Assembly: GCA_903813345.2 (NCBI GenBank)
Contig: CAIIXF020000012.1
Location: 28,904,684 to 28,968,683 of the forward strand
Origin: Owenia fusiformis
Lineage: Eukaryota; Annelida; Polychaeta; Sabellida; Oweniidae
Length of the DNA: 64,000 bases
Direction: 5' to 3'
In this document: one piece after another, positions 38,165 through 49,700 of the stretch
Numbering within the stretch: position 1 is the stretch's first letter
Layout: every line of letters begins with the position of its first letter
The notes under the pieces: generated by a model
Seen by the model: the letters and a program-made list of their open reading frames with translations, nothing else
Told to the model about the DNA's origin: nothing
Databases searched by the model: none
Translations under genes and position numbers: made by a program

Positions 38165-38719
38165 ACTGTAGGCATAAATACACACACAATACTAATCGTG
38201 GGCCACATGTTAGCTTTGAATTATCTTTTATCATTTGAAAAGGTCAGCTTTTTCGATAAAGGAAAAAGAGTTCTAAGTTCGCGTTTCATTCGAGGATAAT
38301 TTTTTGGGACACCCAGTAAACTAGAAACAATAAGTATTTTATTTTCAAACTCGTTGTTAACAAAAATTATAAATCAATTTGAGATAATCGATCGCGATGT
38401 TAATTAAAAGAACAAAGTGTGAGTAAGCATCATTGATGACCTGAAATCACCTTTTTCACAACCTTGATAGAACAGTTCACCTGAAATAAAATCAGTCACA
38501 TAATCCCGCGGTTTTTCCGCACTTTGGGTGTACTACCCTTACTCGGTTTGTTTATTTAGTGGTATGAGAAAGTAGTTATTAAAAACCTGTTTGGGGACTC
38601 CAATGGTACTACTACAGCACAAATTATTTGGAAATCGATGGGTTGCAAGTTGAGAAATTCAAATTGGAATTTGGTTAATTTAACATGCATTACAAAAAGT
38701 AATTTAGGAGAGATCTACC
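38165..38719. other. Non-coding stretch, nothing recognised
   Basis: No supported exon, element or RNA gene. Confidence 0.45.
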
Positions 38720-38945
38720 TTCCAATACCAGTCCCCGCTCTTAGTATTCTTGGGACAATATTGACAAAATTGAAAGAGAAAGAAGAACAACAAAACTAGT
38801 ACCATCATTGAAAGACTTAAGCTATGATGTGAGGAAAAATGTCCTTGGTAACAGAATGGTTAACACCTGGAATAGTCTACCCAAGATCTGCCATAGATGT
38901 TGAAACAATCAACCGTGCCAGTTCAAGAATGAAATACATGTAGAC
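38720..38945 (+). mobile_element. LINE fragment: C-terminal end of a reverse-transcriptase ORF
   Basis: Translation in one + frame gives LVPSLKDLSYDVRKNV, then NRMVNTWNSLPK. This is the R-x-F/V-x-x-R-V-x-N-x-WNSLP signature found just after the thumb region in CR1/L2/jockey-type LINE ORF2. The frame is lost soon after, and no RT core (FADD) or endonuclease remains, so it is a 5'-truncated, decayed insertion. Confidence 0.7.
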
Positions 38946-39339
38946 ACGAGGCTAAGCTTGTATTCGCAAATTCAACAAACGCATGTCGGCTACATGCATA
39001 CATGTATTCGCGAATACAAGCCCCGGGATACAAGCTTATAGCCGGCAGCCAGATGTGGTCAATAGTCGCTGATAAACCCATGTCCAGTTAGCATTTATAA
39101 CAACTACTAACCCCTCCCCACCTAAGAAGTAAGACACAACAACATAAAAAGATCTGGATGATAGAGAAAACATATTTTCCAGAACTATTGGTATAAACGT
39201 ATATAACAAGGGGCCCAAGCAAGAATTGGCCCAAATGACAGCGACATCTTTTATTTCTCTATTTATCATAGAGTAGTTGCACTACTGAGTACTGACAGCA
39301 CCATCTTAAAATACAAATATAAACTAAAATCAAACGGCC

Positions 39340-39442
39340 TAACGCGCGTGCGTAGATTTCAGTTTGGCCAATCAGATCATTTTAGTTTGCGCATGTTCGT
39401 CGTTCAGATAAAATGAAATATTGAGCAATCCCTGAGGTCAAA
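39340..39442 (+). promoter_or_regulatory. SMG6 promoter (TATA-less)
   Basis: The region directly before the first SMG6 ATG holds acgcgcgtgcgtag, a CCAAT box (ggccaatcag, 39366-39375) and tttgcgcatgttc (NRF1-like half site). There is no TATA box. The ATG at 39443 has a good context (caaaATGG). CpG-containing words cluster here, unlike the surroundings, as expected for a housekeeping promoter. Confidence 0.55.
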
Positions 39443-42400
39443 ATGGACATGGAACAAAATAAGTGTAAAATTGTTAAAATAACACACCAAGATCTCATTG
39501 ATGGAGTAAAGAAGCTATCTTTAGAGCCTCATAAAGGTAATGTGAACTAGCAATGCAGTGTAGAGTTTTTAGCGTCATGCATGTTGGTGTTCTTCATAGG
39601 AGCGTTTAGACAAAATTTATGATTTTTTCAAAAAAAGGAAACAAATTTGAACAGTCAAATATCTTTTTGCCACTATTCTGATAGCTTGAATAGCTTCACA
39701 CAGGTTGAAAATGACATAGTAATGTTTGGTCATAACGTTTGATGTGTGCATACTTGGTTACTTGGTGGTTACTTGCAAATTCTATCCCTGGGATTCTATC
39801 CTCTCATTCAATGAAGGGCTGAGAGAAAAAGGTTATCACTCTAAAGTCCATTTCACTGCTTCAGTTCGTCAGTAGAACGGCAAAAATAAGAAATTGGGAG
39901 ACCATTGTGCAATAATATATGGAAAAGTATATTCATAATGTACACGAATGACATTTGTATATCTTGGATTGCTTCTAGTTTGGCTTCAAAAGTGTGTGGC
40001 CTCTTATATTTGGATGTTTCTCTGCCATGTTATTTTCATTAAGATTAACATGGCTGAAATTCTTCAAATTACAAGACGGCACAGGCTTATTGCACAAAAA
40101 ACTAAAAAATCTGAAATATACAAATGTCATTCATGTACATTATGAATATACTTTTCCATATATTATTGCACAATAGTCTCCCAATTTCTTATTTTTGCCG
40201 TTCTACTGACGAACTGAAGCAGTGAAATGGACTCTAGAACTCTAGCCTACAAGAATTGTCATGATACCTAAATTGTGAATTTGTGATTTTGATTTACAAT
40301 TTCAGAGAAAACAGGCAGTCTAGATCGTCGCAGGCGACCAGACAGGGAAATTTACACACCAGGCGCCTCACGCCTTTCAAAAAGCTCTGAGCAGGACACC
40401 CCAAGCCAGGGTATCGAATCTCCCAAAAAAGAAAAGACAAGAAAGAAAAGACCAGATGTTGCGATATATGTACCGAAACCAAGGCAAGATTCACTGGGAG
40501 CTGCAAAGACCAAAGAGGCGGTGCAACCATCTGCACAACCACCTCCAGCTGCACAACCACCTCCTGCTGCACAACCATCAATAGATATTCCTACTAGGAA
40601 AGTAGACATTGAGGATGATAGGTTGGTGATCAATGTTGTCAATGAAGCAGTTGCGGGATTTAATGAGGATGTCAGTGAAGAGAAAGGGTTGAAAAAAACA
40701 GATGGCTCTCCTTCTGAAAAGGTACATGTCTTCCAGAAAAATTCTTTCCCAACGAAACATGTAGTCAATGTGGGGATCTACTGACATGTAGTAAACTGTT
40801 TGCGTTTAATATCGCAACATAAATGTTCCAGTTAGCGTTACATGTAATTACAGAATATTATTGTTGAATGAAGGAACTTAAGATTTGATCATTTAATAAA
40901 GTATTGATTATAAAGCTCATTATCTCCAGTAGCCTTGAACAATTGAACAAAATTTTAGGACCTTCTTCCTACATTAATTGGACAATTTATGTTACAAACT
41001 GCCACTATATTACTGGGTATTATTTTTCAATTAAGTCCTATTTGTAAGAAATTGGGTCCAACTTTTCAACTCTGGGGCCCTAAATTTCTTTCCACACAAG
41101 AGGGGAAATTATCAGACCCCCCCCTTGTGATTTTCAAACAATATTTATTGTTTGTTCCAGGAGTTTGTACATGGTGCAAGTGGAGAGGAGACTGTTAGCC
41201 ATAAACAAGGTATGTATTGTTGTAAAAAACTGGTACTCAAACTCATGCCACAGACAGGACCGTAGCCAGGGGGGGTTCGATGGGTTCGAGCAAAGCCCCC
41301 CTCAGGCCTGGCCAAAAATTCTTTCAAAATCATGCAGTTTTCAAGATTCTGAGCACTTTTTAAGTGATTTTGGCCAATTTTGGAACAAAATTGTCAAAAG
41401 TGAACCCCCCCTGGAATTTTTCAAAAAGTGAACCCCCCCCCCCTTGGCAAGTCCTGGCTACGGGCCTGACAGATCGGTATATTATTCTCAATGTATGGCA
41501 CCAAACTTGGAAAATGATACAAGAACAGTGTACATGTTTAGCTCCAAGTTCAAGCATAATGAATTTCCATCTTAAAATACACAAAACACATGTATACGCT
41601 CATGACTGATTTTGGCATCTTTTATTGTTGTAAATTATTTAACCTTCAAGAAATGTGCTCTACAGTTCATACAATAGATTCTCATAAAATGTCTGCTCAG
41701 TCTTTAGCTTTTTGAATGAAGGATTTGTTGTTTATTATAGAATATTAAAACCGATCAGGTTCTCAAACCTAAATATTTTCAGATTATTTTAAATGACAGA
41801 TTTTAGGAGTTTTGATTTTTATACATTTTCTGTTTTCTCATATTTTAGTAACATATTTTAGGAGGTACATTGAATTAATTGCAACTAGTAAAACGAAATA
41901 GGAAATTAATTTGTGTCATGGGTAAATCAGAGGTGCTCAGACCCTATTTCAAAATCATGTAGTTTTTTATTTTACCAATCTGAGTACTTTTCAAGTGATT
42001 TTTGGTCAAAGTTGTCAAATGTGAACCCCCTTGATTTTTTGAAAAGTAAACACCCTTGGCAAAGCTGGTTATGGGCATGTGCTGCCCCTCAGAGATTCCA
42101 ATGTGGGAAGCGCACTGAGAGTTTATGTGCATGTATGTATATATCAGAATTTATATTCAACAGGTGCCAAAAAGACGAGACAAGTTGAAAAACAACGAGA
42201 TAAACCAACGACAGCTTCTCCTGAGTCTAATAAAGTCCACAAAGAAAGGACCGAACAGAGGAAACCAAAGTTTGAATCAGATACACACGATGGTCCTATT
42301 CCTACAATGGTATTTGAAAATACAAATTTCAACAATGAAAAGACACAATTAGAAAACAGTGCAACAAAATCTAGTAAAAATAAATCATGGAAGAATAATA

Positions 42401-43709
42401 GATGGCGTCATTCCTCAGCTGAAAAAGAGGTTGAGAAAGGTGATATTCAAGATGGTGAGAAAAAAAGAAACAACTCTGGAAATGATGAACATAGAGATTA
42501 TAGTGAACACTATGAAGTTGAAGATGATGAGCTTGAAGCCAGACTTAAAGGTAAAGATGGTGCTGATGAAGACTTCAGGAATAGTAATAGAAATGGCAAC
42601 CATGCCAGGAAAACAAATAGGAAAAGTGCAACTGGAAAAAATAAAGCAGCACATCCAAGTGATTCTGAAAAAGATTTAAAAAAGCACTCAAGGGGGAAGG
42701 ATTCAGAAAAACATTCAAAGTACTCAAGGGGGAGAGATTCTGAAGGGGATTCAAAGTACTCAAGGGGGAGAAATTCAGATGTGGATTCAAAGTACTCAAG
42801 GGGAAGGGATTCAGAAGGGGATTTTAAGTACTCAAGGGAGAGGGATTATGAAGGGGATTCAAAGTACTCAAGGGGGAAGAATTCGGAAAGGGATAGGACA
42901 AACTCAAGGGGTAGGAATTCTGAAGGGGATTCAGAACAATCAAGGAGGAATGATTCAGATAGGGATTTGAAGTACTCAAGGGGGAAAATTTCAGAAGGAG
43001 ATTTGAAGTACTCAAGGAGGAGGGACTCAGAAGGGGATTCAAAGTTTTCAAGGGGGAGGGATTCTGAAGGGGATTTGAAGTACTCAAGGGGCAGGGATTC
43101 AGAAAGGGACAAAAAGCCTGATGATGTACATAGACATGAAAAGCGAAGATTCAGTGAGAATGAGTCTAGATCTCAAAAATGGAGCAATAAAAATGAATAC
43201 AGCAATTCGAGATCATCGAGGAATAGAGTTTCAAGTGACAGCTCAGAGGGTCCTAAAGGTGACACAAGATTAAGAGAAAGTGGTAATAAATCAATAGAAA
43301 ATGACGACCCCTCAAAAAGTGGACATGGAGGAGGAATATTCCGGCTAGAACGTGAACCAGTGGATCCACATAAACAGAGCCACCCTCACGCATCCCACAC
43401 TCACACATCCCATCAGAGGGATCCTCCCCCTCCCAGCAGGGGTAGAGGTCAATACTCATCACGTGGTAGGGGCTCCCATCGGAAGCTGTATGACCCTAGT
43501 AAACCTCACGATCATAAAGTGTCAAACCAGCTCAGGTTTAAGGACGATTATGAGGAAGATTATGAGCAGCAGGGAAGGATAACAGGTGGATATGATCAAG
43601 GAGGATATGATCAGGGGTATGGACATGGGGGATATTATCAGCAAGGCTTGTATTGTGATAGTAGTATATACACAGATGATACATACACTAGGGATCCATA
43701 TTACCATAG
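39443..43709 (+). CDS. SMG6: SMG6 exons 1-4: EJC-binding motifs and disordered region
   Basis: Exon 1 encodes MDMEQNKCKIVKITHQDL. Exon 2 carries RRPDREIYTPGASRL and KKRPDVAIYVPKPR, which match the two EJC-binding motifs of human SMG6 (RRPDLEIYKPGLSRL and KKPDLQIYQPGRR). It then has a Pro/Ala/Gln linker (QPPPAAQPPPAAQP). Exon 3 is only 49 nt. Exon 4 (1,546 nt) is low-complexity: Lys/Asp/Glu-rich, then about twelve 12-residue RS-like repeats, then His/Pro and Gly/Tyr-rich sequence (GGYDQGGYDQGYGHGGYY) before DPYYHR. The DPYY motif and the Tyr-rich tail resemble the human NPYYYPR segment. The region is likely unstructured and phosphorylatable. Confidence 0.93.
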
Positions 43710-46700
43710 GTGAGTATCTATATTGCAACATGTGAGTATTTATATTACCACATGTGAGTATTTATATCACCACATGTGAGTATTTATATAACCACATGTG
43801 ATTATTTATATCACCACATGTGAGTATTTATATAACCACATATGAGTATTTATGTAATCACATGTGAGTATTTATATAATCATGTGTGAGTATTTATATA
43901 ATCACATGTGAGTATTTATATAACCACATGTGAGTATTTATATAACCACATGTGAGTATTTATATAATCACATGTGAGTATTTATATAATCGCATGTGAG
44001 TATTAATATAACCACATGTGAGTATTTATAAATTATATAACCACATGTGAGTATTTATATAATCACATGTGAGTATTTATATAATCACTTGAGTATTGGA
44101 TAATCACATGTTAGTATTTATCAGTGTTCAAACAGCCTGTTTTTAACTTCTCAGGTGGGTGCTGCTCCCACTTGATTAAATGCTGGGGAGATCACTGTGT
44201 ATATATTACACTGCATGAGATTATATTTAATATTTGACAAAGTTAAGTGAAATAAGAAGGTGGCCTCAAATAACTACTTAAGCCTGTTTGAAATAATGAA
44301 ATGTGAACTAGGTCTCTTATTACTAAAAAAGTTGAATGTCAAATTACATATCTTCCCATTGTTCCATAGTGTGATCCCAGCCTCTAATATCCTTTTGAAT
44401 ACACAGACAAAGGTAAAGAAGGGCTCTGATGAATCAGAATGCCATTATTCTAACTCTAACATTTTTTTTATTATGTCACCACCAGAAGTAGTGACTTTTT
44501 GTTATAGTCTCCAACTGTTTTGTGGACGGTGTTCGGCAGTTGGCATTTGGCATCTATAACAATGTCATGCGGACAATGTGTGCGACAAATAGGAGGTGGT
44601 GCCATTTTGTCTTTTATTTTGTATTATGAATCCTATATTTGAAAAAATTCCAGCTATAATGCTAGCACTGAGGAAGCTGGTAGTGGTAAAGAGGAAGAAG
44701 CCAGGAAGTTGTTACATGATGCGTTACCATTGGAGACCCAACTCTCTAGTTTAATTGCTAGGAGGCTACCCTCTAACATCACCCTTGATGCTCTCTTGAA
44801 ACTGAGGTAAGGTTTATTGTCTATAGTGTGGTATTAGAGACCCAACTCTCTAGTTTAATTGCCAGGAGACTGCCCTCTAACATCACCCTTGATGCTCTCT
44901 TAAAACTGAGGTAAGGTTTATTGTCTATAGTGTGGTATTAGAGACCCAACTCTCTAGTTTAATTGCCAGGAGACTGCCCTCTAACATCACCCTTGATGCT
45001 CTCTTGAAACTGAGGTAAGGTTTATTGTCTATAGTGTGGTATTAGAGACCCAACTCTCTAGTTTAATTGCCAGGAGACTACCCTCTAACATCACCCTTGA
45101 TGCTCTCTTAAAACTGAGGTAAGGTTTATTGTCTATAGTGTGATATTAAAGACCCAACTCTCTAGTTTAATTGCTAGGAGACTGCCTTCTAACATCACCC
45201 TTGATGCTCTCTTAAAACTGAGGTAAGGTTAATCGTCTATAATGTGGTATTAGAGACCCAATTATCTAGTTTAATTGCCAGGAGACTGCCTTCTAACATC
45301 ACCCTTGATGCTCTCTTAAAACTGAGGTAAGGTTTATTGTCTATAGTGTGGTATTAGAGACCCAACTCTCTAGTTTAATTGCCAGGAGACTGCCTTCTAA
45401 CATCACCCTTGATGCTCTCTTGAAACTGAGGTAAGGTTTATTGTCTATAGTGTGGTATTAGAGACCCAACTCTCTAGTTTAATTGCCAGGAGACAACCCT
45501 CTAACATCACCCTTGATGCTCTCTTGAAACTGAGGTAAGGTTTATTGTCTATAGTGTGGTATTAGAGACCCAACTCTCTAGTTTAATTGCCAGGAGACTG
45601 CCTTCTAACATCACCCTTGATGCTCTCTTGAAACTGAGGTAAGGTTTATTGTCTATAGTGTGGTATTAGAGACCCAACTCTCTAGTTTAATTGCCAGGAG
45701 ACTACCCTCTAACATCACCCTTGATGCTCTCTTGAAACTGATGTAAGGTTTATTGTCTATAGTGTGGTATTAGAGACCCAACTCTCTAGTTTAATTGCCA
45801 GGAGACTACCCTCTAACATCACCCTTGATGCTCTCTTGAAACTGAGGTAAGGTTTATTGTCTATAGTGTGGTATTAGAGACCCAACTCTCTAGTTTAATT
45901 GCCAGGAGACTACCCTCTAACATCACCCTTGATGCTCTCTTGAAACTAAGGTAAAGTTTATTGTCTATAGTAGGGAGTTTAAGATTAGCGTAAATAGCCC
46001 ATTTACCTATACCTATACGTAGTTTGTTATTACACTAAGCGGTATTTTACCTAAGTTACAGGGTTTACGATACGTAATTACCTATAAATGGCCGAAGATA
46101 GGTAATTCGAAAACGTATGTTTTTATCCAACAAATTATGTCATTTCTAGATCAAATATCATCCATTAAACTTTAAAATAGTAACAACAAACATTTCCCAT
46201 TCGATCTGCATAGAAATTAAGTGGTCGAACACATTCATTGATGCGATAAACGATGCCATGTGATGATGCATGAAATTGTTGAATTTACACATTCTTCGTC
46301 AGTTTTGCTTATTGTAAATGTATGAAATCAGCCATTTTCTTGTGGTTTTAATTGTTTAACTTTACTATTTGGTCACTCTCATTGCTGGATCATGCTAGAA
46401 ATTTAACATTTCGCCTTAAGTCACTGCCCCATTAGCCGGCCCACAAGCAACACCCCCTCCCAACTACAGTAGCTACACCACGAAGTAAATAACAGTTCTT
46501 GGAGGTGACATGTACTGGAATATGCCATATAAGCCATCGCAGGGTTTTCATTCTATAATTAGGATGTTAATTTTATCATTAATTGTAGCATACGGTTTCG
46601 TAGCCTTTTACGTTAATCTTAAACTTATTTTGCAATACGCATTACCTATACGTATCCGTAACAAACATACGGATAGGGATAGGTACACGTATATTTTTAT

Positions 46701-49700
46701 GCTAATCTTAACCTCTCTAATGTGGTATTTAAGACCCAAGGAGTCACAAAAGAAAGAATAATAAATGATGTCACCAGCTAAAAATGAGGTTATGTCACAA
46801 AGAACTTTGTCACAAGCTTGTAATATTCTCTATTATGATTTTATACCTCACCTCTGTGTTTAAGACATTTATTCAAGTTTTAATTTTTTCAGACTAGAGG
46901 TTGAGAGAAGACTAGAGTTGGTCATTCTACAAGATCTTGACTACTCTTGCAAACACAATGTGGATCAGTTACTATGGAAATCTGCCTATTATCAAGTTAT
47001 TGAACTGATGCGCAAACAAGTGGCAGAACATAATGAAGACATGGTGAAGAAACATCTAGTGAAACTTCTAGAGGAGGTCTGTTATTTATATTATTACTAC
47101 CTTAACACATTCATCAAATTGAACATTGTATGCAGTTTTCTTTTCGATTTTTATGTCACCAACAGATATTGTTAAAGTCTTCATTTTTTGTGTATGGTGA
47201 TCAGCAAGTGTTTGGCATCTGTAACAAATGGCGAGATTTTGCATGTGAATGCCTTGTTTATCAACTGGATTAAAATGGTAATTTTATTCATTGCGATGGA
47301 GAAGATATTTTGGTAAAACATTTCCTCATTTTTCCAATTCTCAACTTTAAGCTAATTTATTTTCAACAGGTTGCATTGTGGGCATTTTTTCCATTGGATG
47401 CGTAGTGAGTTTATCCGGATGCAAGGTTTTTTTGAAATGGGTGATTTTCAGTTGGGTGCAAAGCAAGCATGTATATACATGGTGATAGGTGCAGGGTGAT
47501 TTTTAGCTAAGACAGCACCCAATCACTTCCATGCCTCTATCTAATTATGAATTTGTTGTTCTAGGGCTGCTTTTTCTATGAAAGTTTGTTAAGAAAGTTG
47601 GAGAGTTGCTACAAATTTGATCTGAATGTCTTCATCAGTGAACTACAGCGGCATCCTGATAATCTGAGACGAAGTGTTAAATTAGCTATTCTATGGTGAG
47701 TTTAGATACAGTATGAATGATACTGTATGAGCCAGATACAGGTCCATCATAGCCGTACCCAAAAAAAACCAATGAAAATATAACCGTTAGAGAGAGGAAG
47801 AAAAAAGCTTTAAAATGCTTTTTATTTGTAGCTACTACTGTAGCTCAATTTCGAAGGAAGTTACATCAATTTTTGTAGAATTCAAAACAAATCTTAATCT
47901 TTTTGGGCTTATGCCACAATCACACACCCCTGACTGAAAACCGAAATTTTTTTGGCGATTGCACTGAAAGCTGGAAAAGGGGGGTTAGTTTTTAAAAAAG
48001 ATTACGAGGATGTAAAAATTTTACAATTTTGACACCAAATCACTGAAAAGTTCTCAAAAGTTTTACTTCAATTTCTTTGATGAAAAATGCTGTAAGGGAG
48101 GACATCTTTTAATCAAGTCAAAAAGTTCTCTATTGCGAAGTGATCTATGTTACTCTCAGGGTCAGTGAATTGTAGAAAAAACTTATTTTTCTCCAGTTGC
48201 CAACGAGTGATGATTTGCCTTGGTGATCTCGCCAGGTACAAAGAGCAGGTGCACAATGGCGTCAACTATGGTAGAGCCAGGAGTTGGTACCTAAAAGCTC
48301 AGTATATCGCTCCAAAGAATGGACGACCCTATAACCAGCTGGCAATCTTGGCTCTCTACACAGTAAGACAATACAGTAAAATCTGTCTAAGTGAAACACC
48401 TTTGGTACCTCTAAAAGTGTTCCACTTAAAGTCAGTCTGCCTTGGGACTCTGAAAAGTGTTCCACTTCTAGAGGTGTGATTGCACTTATGGTAACTGTAT
48501 ATGAAAATTGAAACAACAGTGCACTCAAAACAATGGTGCAATCAAAACAATAGTGCAATCAATAGTGCAATCAAAACAATAGTGTAATCAAAACCACAAA
48601 GAAAATTTTATGTCACGACCAAGAAGTGATGACATAGTGTGGTAAAGTCTTCCTTTTGTGACTTGCATTAGGAGTTTGACAGTTTGGCAATGAGTGAGTG
48701 TCAATGCTCAATTTCTGTAGCAAATTGCAATAACTTTCCAGATTGTGACATTTTGCCATGTTAAAGGCTTCATTTATTTCTGCGTTTAACTTGAACTCCT
48801 TCACCTTCGATGAAGTTTAACAGTGAAATCTTGCATAATTAAGAATTTCAACTCAGTTTTACTACTCTTTCATATTTGAGACATTCATTTTTCAACTCAT
48901 GAATGGTAACTATTCCAACATTCTGTGTTTCCAGCGCAGGAAACTTGATGCCGTGTACTATTACATGAGAAGTCTGGCAGCCAGCAATCCATTTTTAACA
49001 GCCAGGGAAAGTCTCATGGCGCTTTTTGACGAAGCTAGGAAAAAGGTGATTTATTGTTTTTATTATTTCATTCATAAGTTCAGGTATTATACAATTAGCT
49101 GTGATCCTATCAGCACTAAAATTGAAATTCTCTATCCTAGTCAGAGTGTAGGAATTAATACTAGCCACTGGGCACCAGGGTTTGTTTAGACTTCTTTTTT
49201 GGTTTGTTTAAACTGATGTGAACTGTTGTGTTATAGGCAGAAGTACAGGAGAGGAAAAGGAGAGCAGTCGAGACCCCAACGTTGGAAATTGAACAAGGAG
49301 AGCAGAGTGACAGAATTGAAATCTGGGTCTCACCAGATGGCTCCAGTGTCACAGAGACCGTACAACAGGAAGATGCCCTCTCCAATCTCTCGACCAATGA
49401 ACTCAATAGGAGATTTACGCTCAGTTTTCTTCTTGTTCATGGAAAGCTTTTTACAAAAATAGGGTAGGATAGCTTTAGTAAATGTCACGCCCAAATATAA
49501 ATAGCTCATCTTATTGTCGTAATTCTGTTTTCTCAAAACTGACTAGGATGCAAGAGTAATTCAGAATAGTATGTATGAAGGGAGGGTGTCCACTAGAGAC
49601 AGGTTTTACTGTATTCTTCATTATGTATATTCATTGTACTGTATTCTTCATTATGTATATTCATTGTGTACGATTTATACATTTAGGATGGAGGACTTCG

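Noticed and set aside
46510-46761. 83-codon frame inside the transposon in intron 5
   Set aside because: No transposase motif; the frame crosses the right terminal repeat of the element into flanking sequence.
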